Shown here in pieces: positions 26,204 to 33,742 of a DNA stretch of 64,000 bases. The DNA is taken from the NCBI GenBank assembly GCA_016180815.1, contig JACPAN010000016.1, positions 1 through 64,000 of the forward strand, written 5' to 3'. Numbering within the stretch: position 1 is the first letter of the stretch; each line of letters starts with the position of its first letter. The notes beneath the pieces are model-generated. The model was not told where the DNA came from, did not search any database, and was given only the letters and a program-made list of their open reading frames with translations. The DNA comes from Elusimicrobiota bacterium (lineage in GTDB: Bacteria > Elusimicrobiota > Elusimicrobia > JACQPE01). The position numbers and the translations under genes were made by a program.

Positions 26204-27349
26204 TCAACGACTCACCTCTCTACTCGCCCGGCAAGCTTCTTCAAATTGCTTCTTGTTTTTTAGGAAAGCGTCCGCCAGCATCGGGTCGAATTGCCGGCCG
26301 GAATGATTGCGGATTTCTTCCGCCGCCTGCTCAAAAGACAAGGCCGCCTTGTAAACCCTTTTTGAAGTCATGGCGTCGAAGGAGTCGGCCAAGGTGACGA
26401 TCCTGGCTTCCAAGGGGATTTGCTCGCCTTTTAATTTATTCGGGTACCCGGTGCCGTCGAATTTTTCATGATGCGAAAGCGCAATTTGACCGGCTTTTCG
26501 CAACAACGGGGAACGGAAATTTTGAAGCATTTCATAACCGCGAATCGCGTGTTTTTTCATTTCAGCCGCTTCCTCCGGCGTAAAAGCGCCCGGTTTCCTT
26601 AATATTTCATCCCGGATCGCCACCTTCCCGATATCATGCAACGGGCTGATCACCCGGATCACCTCAACCTCCCCAGCCGGCAAATTGATGACTTGAGCCA
26701 ACAGGGCCGAATACGTGCTCACTCTGTTGATATGAGGTCCCGTGTCCTCCTGATCGCGGAATTCGGCGGTTTGCGCCAAGGCATGAATGGATTCCAGGCT
26801 GGACAGCTTCAACTCTTCTAACAGCTGAAAAATCTCATAGGTGGCCGCCAATTGGCTGGCTAGGAGAAGCAGCAAGCCTTCGTCTTCATCGCTGAATGCT
26901 TTGCCGCCGAGCTTATTGAAAGCGGCCAGCACGCCCAGCACTCTGCCCCCTGAATCTTTCAGAGGCGCGGCCACCACGGAATGGGTCTTGAAACCCGTGA
27001 TCTTGTCGAATTCGGGATTGAAATAAGGACTTTGATAGGCATCGATAACATTAATAGGCAATCCCGTGCGGGCCACGTAACCGGCGATGCCTTGACTGAC
27101 AGGGAAACGCAGAGCCTTGAGATGGTCTTTTTTAAGTCCCAAAGCCAATTTTCCGTAAAGCTCGTTTTTCGCCGTATCCAGCATGAAAAATGTGGCCCGG
27201 TCCGCCTCCAAAATCTCCTTGATTTCCAGGCTGATGAGCTCGATTAATTTTTCACGATCCCGGGTCAGGAGGCTTTTGCGGTGAAAAGAAATGAGCAGGC
27301 GCAGCTTTTTGCTGTCATCGGCCGGAATCTTTGTTCGCTTCAAAGCCAT
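26204..27349 (-). CDS. GAF and HD-GYP domain protein, likely c-di-GMP phosphodiesterase
   Basis: A 381-residue signalling protein. A GAF domain (about residues 20-165, with DRATFFMLD and VVAAPLKDSGGRVLGVLAAFNK) senses a small ligand. The HD-GYP domain follows, with SPLHDIGKVAI, KKHAIRGYEML, LSHHEKFDGTGYP and the intact GTGYP triad region, then LADSFDAMTSKRVYK. HD-GYP domains with these residues hydrolyse cyclic di-GMP. No membrane segment is visible. The ATG at 27349 is the start. The gene stands alone, so the pathway it controls is unknown. Confidence 0.88.
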   Translation of the reverse strand: MALKRTKIPADDSKKLRLLISFHRKSLLTRDREKLIELISLEIKEILEADRATFFMLDTAKNELYGKLALGLKKDHLKALRFPVSQGIAGYVARTGLPINVIDAYQSPYFNPEFDKITGFKTHSVVAAPLKDSGGRVLGVLAAFNKLGGKAFSDEDEGLLLLLASQLAATYEIFQLLEELKLSSLESIHALAQTAEFRDQEDTGPHINRVSTYSALLAQVINLPAGEVEVIRVISPLHDIGKVAIRDEILRKPGAFTPEEAAEMKKHAIRGYEMLQNFRSPLLRKAGQIALSHHEKFDGTGYPNKLKGEQIPLEARIVTLADSFDAMTSKRVYKAALSFEQAAEEIRNHSGRQFDPMLADAFLKNKKQFEEACRASREVSR

Positions 27350-27454
27350 GGCTTTCTCCAGTTTAAGGGCAAAACAGAAAAAATGCCAGGATATTTTTCA
27401 ACGATCCCCGCACCCGGCGGGCTTTAGTAAAATTTAGACGTTTCTTCGTTTTAT

Positions 27455-27526
27455 GCGCCCATAGCTCAATGGATAGAGTAGCAGCCTTCGAAGCTGTTGG
27501 TGTAGGTTCGATTCCTACTGGGCGCA
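27455..27526 (+). tRNA. tRNA-Arg (UCG)
   Basis: A 72-base tRNA with acceptor GCGCCCA/TGGGCGC, anticodon loop CTTCGAA (anticodon TCG) on GCAGC/GCTGT with a wobble pair, and T loop TTCGATT. CCA is not encoded. A tRNA-His gene follows 39 bases later in the same direction. Confidence 0.95.
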
Positions 27527-27565
27527 AAGACAAATTTTCTTTTTTATACTTCTTAGCCGATTCGT

Positions 27566-27642
27566 GGCGGGCGTAGCTCAATGGTTAGAGCGTCTGGCTG
27601 TGGCCCAGAAGGCTGCGGGTTCGATCCCCGTCGCTCGCCCCA
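27566..27642 (+). tRNA. tRNA-His (GUG), CCA encoded
   Basis: A 77-base tRNA including the extra G(-1), at 27566, that pairs with C73, as expected for tRNA-His. Acceptor is GCGGGCG with CGCTCGC (one wobble), the anticodon loop CTGTGGC (anticodon GTG) and the T loop TTCGATC. Unlike the other tRNAs in this window, the CCA end is encoded (27640-27642). Confidence 0.95.
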
Positions 27643-27720
27643 CACCCGGACAAGCGGATAATTGAAGGAAAAAACATTAAAAACAAAACGGACCCAGCGT
27701 CTTTGAAGGTAATCCCCCTA

Positions 27721-28143
27721 ATGCGGGACCCTACCCCCACCTTCGTGATGACCGCCGTGGTTTATCTTGTCCTGGGCGGGGTCCTTGGAATCATGATGCC
27801 GCTCAGCCGCCTGGGAAGCGAATGGACTGGCTGGGAGTACTATCTTATTCCAAGCCATACCCACCTCATGCTCCTGGGATGGGTTTCCATGTCCATCTTC
27901 GGGGTTGCCTACCGGATGTTTCCGGCGGTCTTGACTAAAAAACTCTACTCCATACGCCTGGCCTGGGCGCACTACTGGATTGCCAATGCCGCTCTTGTGG
28001 GGATGGCCCTATTTTTCTGGCTCAACAGAATCCAGGAGGGGCGGTGGATCGTTCCCCTGGCCCTGTCGGCCCTTCTTCAATTTGCCGGCATCCTCATCTT
28101 TGCCTGCAACATCCTGAGGACGGCGCTGACGCCGCGCGGTTAA
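27721..28143 (+). CDS. Small heme-copper-oxidase-like membrane protein
   Basis: A 140-residue membrane protein with four hydrophobic segments. The tract SHTHLMLLGWVSMSIFGVAYRMFP holds paired His residues in a helix and resembles a piece of cytochrome oxidase subunit I or NnrS-like proteins. Short stand-alone proteins of this sort are known, but their function is unclear. No copper-site His triad is present, so it is not an oxidase itself. The start could also be the TTG at 27703; the ATG at 27721 is preferred, though AAGG is 11 bases away. No other oxidase genes are nearby. Codon use is richer in CTG and GGG than in the neighbours, a weak sign of transfer. Confidence 0.6.
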   Translation: MRDPTPTFVMTAVVYLVLGGVLGIMMPLSRLGSEWTGWEYYLIPSHTHLMLLGWVSMSIFGVAYRMFPAVLTKKLYSIRLAWAHYWIANAALVGMALFFWLNRIQEGRWIVPLALSALLQFAGILIFACNILRTALTPRG

Positions 28144-28357
28144 AGCGAGAACTTGCGCCAAACTGCCGGCGCCGCGACGAGAAAAGAGCTTTTCTCTGCC
28201 GTCGTTTAAAAAACGAACGCTACTCCCCGCGCATTGAAATAACTGCCCTTGCAAAAACAGAACCCAAGAGGGATACTACTTATAGCCGCGCTGATTACGC
28301 GGCGACCTATCGGAGATTGCGACGGCCGAGCAAAGGAAGAGAGGTCATAGTGGTGGA
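28144..28357 (+). other. Gene-free stretch before a terminator; possible small RNA
   Basis: About 210 bases without a convincing gene. It holds small hairpins such as CCGCG-CTGATTA-CGCGG near 28282 and a purine-rich tract before the terminator at 28358-28388. It could be the 3' untranslated part of the oxidase-like gene or a small RNA. A frame of about 50 codons crosses it but runs through the terminator and does not look like a protein. Confidence 0.3.
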
Positions 28358-28388
28358 GGGAGAGCGAAATGCTCTCCCCCGTTTTTTT
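28358..28388 (+). terminator. Rho-independent terminator
   Basis: GGGAGAGC and GCTCTCCC form a perfect eight-pair stem around GAAAT, followed by CCGTTTTTTT. It ends plus-strand transcription coming from 27721 or from the stretch after it. It lies just before the stop of the convergent ICMT-like gene. Confidence 0.85.
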
Positions 28389-28394
28389 AAGGGC

Positions 28395-28955
28395 CTACCA
28401 AACTAAAGGAATCAATCGAGCGGTGCGCGAAGCGTACTCCCGATAGGGCTCGCCCAGGGTTTCCAGAAGAAATTTATCCTCTTTATACAGCCGCAGGGCA
28501 TAAGCCATGCCCGTGGGGATGGTCAAGAAAAAAATGCCCAACCAGCTATGCGCCAACAGCGGCAGCCCGATCACACCCAAAAACGAGCCCAAATAAAGAG
28601 GGTGGCGAATGAAGCGATACGGGCCGCGCTCGATGACGGTATGATTTTCCCTTAAATCGATCGAGAATGTGTAGTAATAACCCAGCGTCCATTTCCCCCA
28701 ATTGCGAAATAGGATGCTGCCCGCGCACAAGAGCGAACCCGAAGCGATCACAAACCAATTGGGCTCAACCGGCTGGCGCAGCCAGCACTCCAGATTAATG
28801 GCCAGCACACCCAGCGCAGGCAAACTGCCCAGGGACACGGTCAACCAGTCGCCTTTGGGGATATCCAACTGCTCGCGGCGCTTCGGGTGAGACAATCCCT
28901 CAACCGCGATGCCCATCAACGTAACGCCGAATACGATTAATGCAACGATATTCAT
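28395..28955 (-). CDS. Isoprenylcysteine carboxyl methyltransferase family membrane protein
   Basis: A 186-residue membrane protein with four to five hydrophobic segments. The C-terminal half has the SAM-binding signature of the ICMT/PEMT group: ERGPYRFIRHPLYLGSFL, then KEDKFLLETLGEPYREYASRTARLIP. In bacteria such proteins methylate small molecules or lipids, or are uncharacterised; protein prenylation is not expected. The gene stands alone and converges on a terminator. The substrate is unknown. Confidence 0.85.
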   Translation of the reverse strand: MNIVALIVFGVTLMGIAVEGLSHPKRREQLDIPKGDWLTVSLGSLPALGVLAINLECWLRQPVEPNWFVIASGSLLCAGSILFRNWGKWTLGYYYTFSIDLRENHTVIERGPYRFIRHPLYLGSFLGVIGLPLLAHSWLGIFFLTIPTGMAYALRLYKEDKFLLETLGEPYREYASRTARLIPLVW

Positions 28956-29040
28956 ATGTTCATCTTGATTAAAAAGCCGATGGGAGTATTCGCAAGGATG
29001 CTATGGCAAGACACCCGGCCTTCACCTTACAATTATATCA

Positions 29041-29565
29041 ATGCGAACGACGACTCCGTTGCGCCTCATCGTCATTATCGCGGCCAGCGTAGCCCTCACC
29101 TTCATCGTCCGGGATTACTTCCTTGAGCGCATTTACATCGCCACTCCCTCCATGGAGCCCACGTTGCCCGCCGGTTCAAAATGGTGGGTCGACAAACTAT
29201 CCTTAAGGTTCAGGGCGGCGCGCCGGGGCGAGATCGTAGTTCTGGCCTCGCCCGTTTCATCGGAGAAAGGATTGGTCAAGCGCGTCATCGCCGTGGGCGG
29301 CGATACCTTGCAAATCAGCAACAAAACCGTGCTGATCAACAACAGCCGGATCGAGGAGCCCTATGTCCAACACACGCGATCGGAAGAAATCTTAATAGGC
29401 GATAATCTGGGGCCCCTGGAAATACCCCAGGGGCATGTTTTCGTCATGGGGGACAATCGCGACGAATCAGGCGATTCCCGGGATTGGAAGGACCCGACGA
29501 GCAACAAACCGATCCGTTTTATCATGAATAGCCAAATTCAGGGCCGTTTGATGGATACGCCATGA
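29041..29565 (+). CDS. lepB: Signal peptidase I
   Basis: A 174-residue signal peptidase with one N-terminal membrane anchor (residues 8-23). The catalytic Ser37 lies in TPSMEPTL and the general base Lys80 in GLVKRVIAVGGD. The third box is MGDNRDESGDSRDW. It removes signal peptides at the outer face of the inner membrane. The gene starts at an ATG without a visible ribosome site; TACAAT lies eight bases upstream, so a leaderless transcript is possible. Its stop overlaps the start of the next gene (ATGA), tying it to an unknown large membrane protein. Confidence 0.94.
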   Translation: MRTTTPLRLIVIIAASVALTFIVRDYFLERIYIATPSMEPTLPAGSKWWVDKLSLRFRAARRGEIVVLASPVSSEKGLVKRVIAVGGDTLQISNKTVLINNSRIEEPYVQHTRSEEILIGDNLGPLEIPQGHVFVMGDNRDESGDSRDWKDPTSNKPIRFIMNSQIQGRLMDTP

Positions 29566-31484
29566 GCAGATTTCTTTTAATGGCCGCGATCGCCATCGCC
29601 GCATCGGGCGCTGCTGCGGAAAAAACCGATCCGCGCGTGGGCCCTGTTCTTGAGTCCGGAAGCCGGTGGGTCGAAACCACGGATAAAAAAATCATGATTT
29701 TCGCCCCCAAGGAGTGGCGCTTGAAACCCCCGACGGACACGCACGCGGTCCTGACCTTGGAACATGAAGCTCCGCCGGGCGCCATCTTGACCATCCGCAA
29801 ATTAAGCTCAACGGGAGAAGGAAGCCCGTCTCCCTTTGCCGCGGCTGAAACTTACTACGAAACCCTGCGCCAAAGGGACCCCCCGCTTCAAGAAGCCAAA
29901 AGCCGCCTGCCCAACGGCCATGAAATCCGCCATCTGGTTTATAAAGACAAAATCGAGGGCGCGCTGGTCTGGAACAACTCTTTGCCCTACGGCTTCACGG
30001 CCATTCCTTCGCCCAAGGCGCCGTGGAACGATATCCGCAATCTCTTGGGAACGATTTCCGATCCCCGGGACGATGCCTTTCGCACAACCCCCAAGCCCCA
30101 GCCCCGGCGTTTGGCCGCCGGAGATTGGACGGCGGCCGTGGACCATTCCTGGATGATTCAGGCGAACAAAGAAGGATGGACCGCCGAGACCCCGCAAAAT
30201 GAAGACCTCATTTTTTTGACGGGCAGTTTTGAAACGTCTCTTCTCAACGTCACGATCGGCAAAGAGCCGCCCAACCCGGAGCCGCCGGACACCCGCCTGG
30301 CGCATTGGGGCGAAACCCTGGGGGCCAAGAGCAAGGCGCCCATTATTTTGGGGCTGCCCAATGAAGCCAGGCTGCGCTATTACTCAAGCCCGGATCAGAC
30401 GGAATTGATCGGGCATTTGGAATACAGGAATAACATTTACATCGTCAATGCCTACGGTCAGCCGACCATCGATTTTCAAGAAATGAAACGGCTCCTGGGC
30501 TCCATCAGCGATCCCAACCCCACGCTGTTGGCTAAAACAACGCAGGCCGCGGAATTGCCGGCGCCGCCGGGCGCCCCGACGTCTTGGAGCGAAGCCCAGC
30601 AGCAAGCCTTGGCCAATTTGCCCCAGCCTGACCCGCGCATTAAAGCCATCGTGGAAAAATACAGCGTTTATCTTATGGTGGCGGCCGTTCTCTTGGGCGG
30701 CGGCTATGTTGTTTTTCTGAGGTTAAACGATCAGCGCTTGCTCAAATTCGGCGAGGAATTCGCATCGGGCCAGGAGGGCTCGAAACTTGAATTGCTGGCC
30801 GGCGGCTGGTACCTGACGCTGTTTCCCACCGTCGTGGTTTACGCGCCGGGCGGGTTGCGCTTAGCCGCCCATTACAGGAAACCCCCCATGCTTCAAGCCG
30901 TCATCGCGATTTACCTTTTGCGCTGGGCGGCCCTCTACATGGGAGTCTCCAACATTTTGCTCATCGCCCTGTCCGTTCTGTTGGTCATTTTTTCCGTTCT
31001 TCTGGGAGTCACCATCGGCTGGTCCATCCGCGGCACGCCCTGCTGGATCTACGACGACAAAGGCCATGTCGCGTTTAAAATCAAACGCAAAATGGGTTTA
31101 CTCGCCTATCGCTTCGTGGTCACGGACGCGAACAAGGAAACTTTGGGTTTTCTCAAAATGTCCTCGCTCTCAAATTTTATCCGCAAGCAATGGTGGATTT
31201 TAGACGTCAAGGGAAACGTGGTCGGGCATGTGATTGAAGATTCCATCGCCAAATCCATCGCGCGCCGCTTCATCGGGCATCTTTGGGGGCTGTTCCGGGC
31301 GGACTTTAATGTCATGGCGCAGGGCAAAACGATCGGCGCCATCAAAAGCACGCGTTCGCCGTTTAACCGCATGAAGCTTTCAGCGCAATTGCCGCCGAAC
31401 CTGGATCCGCGCATGCTGTTCGCCTGCCTGGTGGGCATCAATATTTTCGATCGAGACCGATGGTATCCCTTCTGGTCGAGCTAG
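29562..31484 (+). CDS. Unknown tripartite membrane protein, coupled to lepB
   Basis: A 640-residue protein of no family I can name. A signal peptide (MSRFLLMAAIAIAASGAAA) is followed by about 330 residues with two similar sandwich-like units, each beginning near a Trp (KEWRLKPPTDTH; SWMIQANKEGW) and containing LTIRK or NVTIGK strands. A membrane segment lies near residue 370 (YLMVAAVLLGGGYVVFL) and two or three more at 445-490. The C-terminal 150 residues (KIKRKMGLLAYRFVVTD, GFLKMSSLSNFIRKQWWILD, GKTIGAIKS) look like the beta-barrel of LURP/scramblase-like proteins, a weak match. Its ATG overlaps the lepB stop and an M48 protease follows, so it may act in protein or lipid quality control at the membrane. 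Confidence 0.6.
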   Translation: MSRFLLMAAIAIAASGAAAEKTDPRVGPVLESGSRWVETTDKKIMIFAPKEWRLKPPTDTHAVLTLEHEAPPGAILTIRKLSSTGEGSPSPFAAAETYYETLRQRDPPLQEAKSRLPNGHEIRHLVYKDKIEGALVWNNSLPYGFTAIPSPKAPWNDIRNLLGTISDPRDDAFRTTPKPQPRRLAAGDWTAAVDHSWMIQANKEGWTAETPQNEDLIFLTGSFETSLLNVTIGKEPPNPEPPDTRLAHWGETLGAKSKAPIILGLPNEARLRYYSSPDQTELIGHLEYRNNIYIVNAYGQPTIDFQEMKRLLGSISDPNPTLLAKTTQAAELPAPPGAPTSWSEAQQQALANLPQPDPRIKAIVEKYSVYLMVAAVLLGGGYVVFLRLNDQRLLKFGEEFASGQEGSKLELLAGGWYLTLFPTVVVYAPGGLRLAAHYRKPPMLQAVIAIYLLRWAALYMGVSNILLIALSVLLVIFSVLLGVTIGWSIRGTPCWIYDDKGHVAFKIKRKMGLLAYRFVVTDANKETLGFLKMSSLSNFIRKQWWILDVKGNVVGHVIEDSIAKSIARRFIGHLWGLFRADFNVMAQGKTIGAIKSTRSPFNRMKLSAQLPPNLDPRMLFACLVGINIFDRDRWYPFWSS

Positions 31485-31489
31485 GGCCT

Positions 31490-32191
31490 GTGAAGAAGCT
31501 CGGCCTTATTTTTCTGCTCGCAACCCTTGGCTGCCAATCAAAACCCGGGCCGGGATCAACGACCATTTGGATTCCCGAAGACCTTGAGATCGTGCTGGGC
31601 TCGCTCACCAGCCAATCATTCGCCGCGCTGTTTCCTCCCTACGAAGACAGCCGCTGGCAGGGCTATATTCAGGAGCTGGGCAAAAAAATCACCCGCGTTT
31701 CCGAGCGCCCGGACTTCGGCTATCGCTTCGTGGTCGCGGCCTCGACCATCCCCAACGCCTTCTCCGCGCCGGACGGAACGATTTTCATCACCACCGGGCT
31801 TTTAAAAATCTGCGCGGACAACGAACAGGAAATCGCGGCCGTATTAAGCCATGAGGTGGCTCACGTGGCCAGGCGCCATGGCGCGCTGCTCCTTCAACAA
31901 CGGACCGGGTGGAGGCTGTTGCTGCTGGCTCTCTTCGGCGTGGACACCCCGGCCTTGGCCGTGGCCGGGCACTTGGCCGGAACGCTCAAATCATTGGGCT
32001 ACGGGCGGGAAATGGAGTTGGACGCGGATCAAGCGGCCATCAGGTACCTTAAAAAACTGGGTTATCCCCCCGCCGCCCTCCATCATTTTTTGGTGAAAAT
32101 GGCCGGCCAAGAAAAACGCCTGGGCATCCCCGGAGAAAATTATTTGGTCTCCCATCCCCCCATCGGGGAACGCCTCAAAGCCCTGCAATAA
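31490..32191 (+). CDS. M48 family zinc metalloprotease, secreted
   Basis: A 233-residue protease of the M48 (BepA/LoiP-like) group. HEVAH at about residues 121-125 supplies two zinc ligands and the catalytic Glu; GREMELDADQAAIRYL gives the third Glu. An N-terminal hydrophobic stretch ends in LATLGC, perhaps a lipoprotein site, though the box is not ideal. The GTG at 31490, just after the preceding stop, starts this signal sequence cleanly; the ATG at 31460 overlaps the previous gene. Relatives clip misfolded outer-membrane proteins in the periplasm. It ends the lepB unit. Confidence 0.85.
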   Translation: MKKLGLIFLLATLGCQSKPGPGSTTIWIPEDLEIVLGSLTSQSFAALFPPYEDSRWQGYIQELGKKITRVSERPDFGYRFVVAASTIPNAFSAPDGTIFITTGLLKICADNEQEIAAVLSHEVAHVARRHGALLLQQRTGWRLLLLALFGVDTPALAVAGHLAGTLKSLGYGREMELDADQAAIRYLKKLGYPPAALHHFLVKMAGQEKRLGIPGENYLVSHPPIGERLKALQ

Positions 32192-32203
32192 CCCGAAAAA
32201 ACT

Positions 32204-32275
32204 TGTCCCCGCCAGGAATCGAACCTGGATAACAGGCTTAGAAGGCATGTGCTCTATCCATTGAGCTACGGGGAC
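32204..32275 (-). tRNA. tRNA-Arg (UCU)
   Basis: A 72-base tRNA with acceptor GTCCCCG/CGGGGAC, anticodon loop CTTCTAA (anticodon TCT) and T loop TTCGATT. CCA is not encoded. A 23-base part of its 5' half (32251-32273) recurs identically at 33660-33682, bounding the Bro-N/VOC genes. Confidence 0.95.
32251..32273 (-). repeat. 23-bp direct repeat inside tRNA-Arg (att-like)
   Basis: The minus strand reads CCCCGTAGCTCAATGGATAG followed by AGC, covering the acceptor end, D arm and D loop of tRNA-Arg. An identical copy in the same orientation lies at 33660-33682. The pair encloses 1.4 kb with two genes, as left by site-specific integration at a tRNA gene, although many tRNA genes share parts of this sequence. 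Confidence 0.55.
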
Positions 32276-32311
32276 GTAAATTTTTGTTTTCTATGGATAA
32301 CTTAATACTTT

Positions 32312-32707
32312 TCAGCTCCTTGCCGCAGCGCCTGCTCTCGCGAACGCTAACACATGGCCATCGGGATCAAGACAATACGCCGCCTCATGCCCCCAGTCGC
32401 GCTGCAGCAGCGGGCTCAACTCGCGTGCGCCATTTTCAATGGCGCGCCGATGGAAGAGTTCCGGCTCGTCAGATAGCAGATAAACTTCGGCGCGCGGGAT
32501 TGCCCTCCCAATCATTGGATCAGGAAGACGGTCGCCGATCAGCCGTTTTATTCCGGCAGCGGGCATTAGACCTAGGACGGCGCCGTCATTAAGATGAAAC
32601 TCGGTCATGCCCAGCACGTCGAGCTCGGGCTGCTTGCCTAGAACGGCCCCATAGAATTTACCGCTCGCTTTCTGGTCCGAAACATACAGTATAAAGTGCG
32701 CTTTCAT
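32312..32707 (-). CDS. VOC (glyoxalase/bleomycin-resistance) family protein
   Basis: A 131-residue single-unit VOC protein. The start ILYVSDQKASGKFYGAVLG and the end AAYCLDPDGHVLAFAR are hallmarks of the fold, which dimerises to bind a metal or a drug. The metal ligands are only partly kept: a Glu before F in MTEFHL and a Glu in AEVYLL may serve. Its ATG follows the Bro-N stop codon directly, with AAGAGG three bases before it, so the two are cotranscribed. It is annotated widely as a bleomycin-resistance-like or glyoxalase-like protein; the substrate is unknown. Confidence 0.82.
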   Translation of the reverse strand: MKAHFILYVSDQKASGKFYGAVLGKQPELDVLGMTEFHLNDGAVLGLMPAAGIKRLIGDRLPDPMIGRAIPRAEVYLLSDEPELFHRRAIENGARELSPLLQRDWGHEAAYCLDPDGHVLAFARAGAAARS

Positions 32708-33592
32708 TTACCTCTTGCTCCTTTTACGCCTCGTGCCGGTTTTCTGTGTCAGCTGCCTGACCTGCTTCGTTGATTGCGCGAGGGTGAGATGGTTCTCGCG
32801 AGTGACGACCTTTCGTCCGCTTTTCTTTTCCAGTTCGCGACGCGCATTGCCAGCCACCGTGCCTCCGGCGTTGGCCGCTTGTTTGTTTTGCGGGAAGCCC
32901 TGGGCATCGCGGTTGCGGGCGATCTCGGTCGTAGCGGCTTCGCCCAGCATCGAGAAAATCAGCTCGAGGTCGGTCATGTGGTCTCGGAGATTCTCGCGCC
33001 TGAGGCGTTTGAACTCAGCGTACTGGCTCGGTGTCAGGCCGAAGGCGGCTTTAGATATCTCGGCCGTGAGAATGGCGTACTCCCGGCGCTCTCTTACGCC
33101 GCGCTTCTTCCATTCATCGGTCAATTCGTCGCGAATGGCGATGGAGCGCATGCGTTTCTCAATCCAGTCATTAGAGTAGCCCTTGGCCTTGTACAGCGCG
33201 CGGGTGCGCTTCGTGGCAAGTTCGGGGTCCTCGATCTCCTGGATGCGCTCGTAGCCGACCTTGGCGAGCCAGCGCTTGAACGGCTCGGCCTTGGGGCTTG
33301 GAATCGATTGGATCAGGCGGAAGACTCCCTCGGTATTGGCGCAGAGCATCGCCTGCGGGCCCCCTACGGTCGGAATGGGAAGGGTATGTACAATCTGTAC
33401 CCACCCTTTCTGCAATTCGGGGTCGCGTTGTTTCATTCGCTGGATATATTGCTTTGCGTCGCGAGAATCGATCAATGCCAACACAACATCTTCCACGACG
33501 AACCACCATTCGTTGTTGTGGATGGCTCGGCGAACTTCTTTCCGCTGGAACAGGGCGATGCGGGTCTCGGGATTTTGATCGGAGGTGCTCAT
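32708..33592 (-). CDS. Bro-N domain protein (DinD/phage antirepressor-like)
   Basis: A 294-residue protein with an N-terminal Bro-N domain (about residues 10-110), recognised by RIALFQRKEVRRAIHNNEWWFVVEDVVLAL, by DSRDAKQYIQRMKQRD and by ANTEGVFRLIQSIPSPKAEPFKRWLA. Bro-N domains bind DNA in phage antirepressors and in DinD-type proteins. The C-terminal half is charged and helical, ends in RRKRSKR and resembles the DinD tail. The start is the ATG at 33592; a TTG lies five codons upstream. It belongs to a small island next to tRNA-Arg and its codon use differs from the neighbours. A link to SOS or mobile elements is likely but not shown. Confidence 0.8.
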   Translation of the reverse strand: MSTSDQNPETRIALFQRKEVRRAIHNNEWWFVVEDVVLALIDSRDAKQYIQRMKQRDPELQKGWVQIVHTLPIPTVGGPQAMLCANTEGVFRLIQSIPSPKAEPFKRWLAKVGYERIQEIEDPELATKRTRALYKAKGYSNDWIEKRMRSIAIRDELTDEWKKRGVRERREYAILTAEISKAAFGLTPSQYAEFKRLRRENLRDHMTDLELIFSMLGEAATTEIARNRDAQGFPQNKQAANAGGTVAGNARRELEKKSGRKVVTRENHLTLAQSTKQVRQLTQKTGTRRKRSKR

Positions 33593-33652
33593 AGTTGATT
33601 CAGCCAATGAAAATTATCTGTTTTTACTGCGTTTCTTTCCATCCGTAGCAGT

Positions 33653-33684
33653 TACAGGCGCTCTATCCATTGAGCTACGGGGGC
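33653..33684 (-). pseudogene. tRNA 5'-half remnant, att-like repeat
   Basis: On the minus strand GCCCCCGTAGCTCAATGGAT continues to AGAGCGCCTG and then departs from tRNA sequence: no anticodon arm or T arm follows. The 23 bases at 33660-33682 are identical to part of tRNA-Arg(UCU). It marks the far edge of the Bro-N/VOC island. It lies between the Bro-N start and the TolC-like gene; the remaining gap shows nothing else. Confidence 0.65.
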
Positions 33685-33742
33685 ACTGCGTCCACTCTCC
33701 CTTGATTTTAGATTAAACGCCGCCCCGGCTTATCTGAAAAAA

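Noticed and set aside
28044-28406. 120-codon plus-strand frame after the oxidase-like gene
   Set aside because: It overlaps the end of that gene in another frame, runs through a perfect terminator and resembles no protein.
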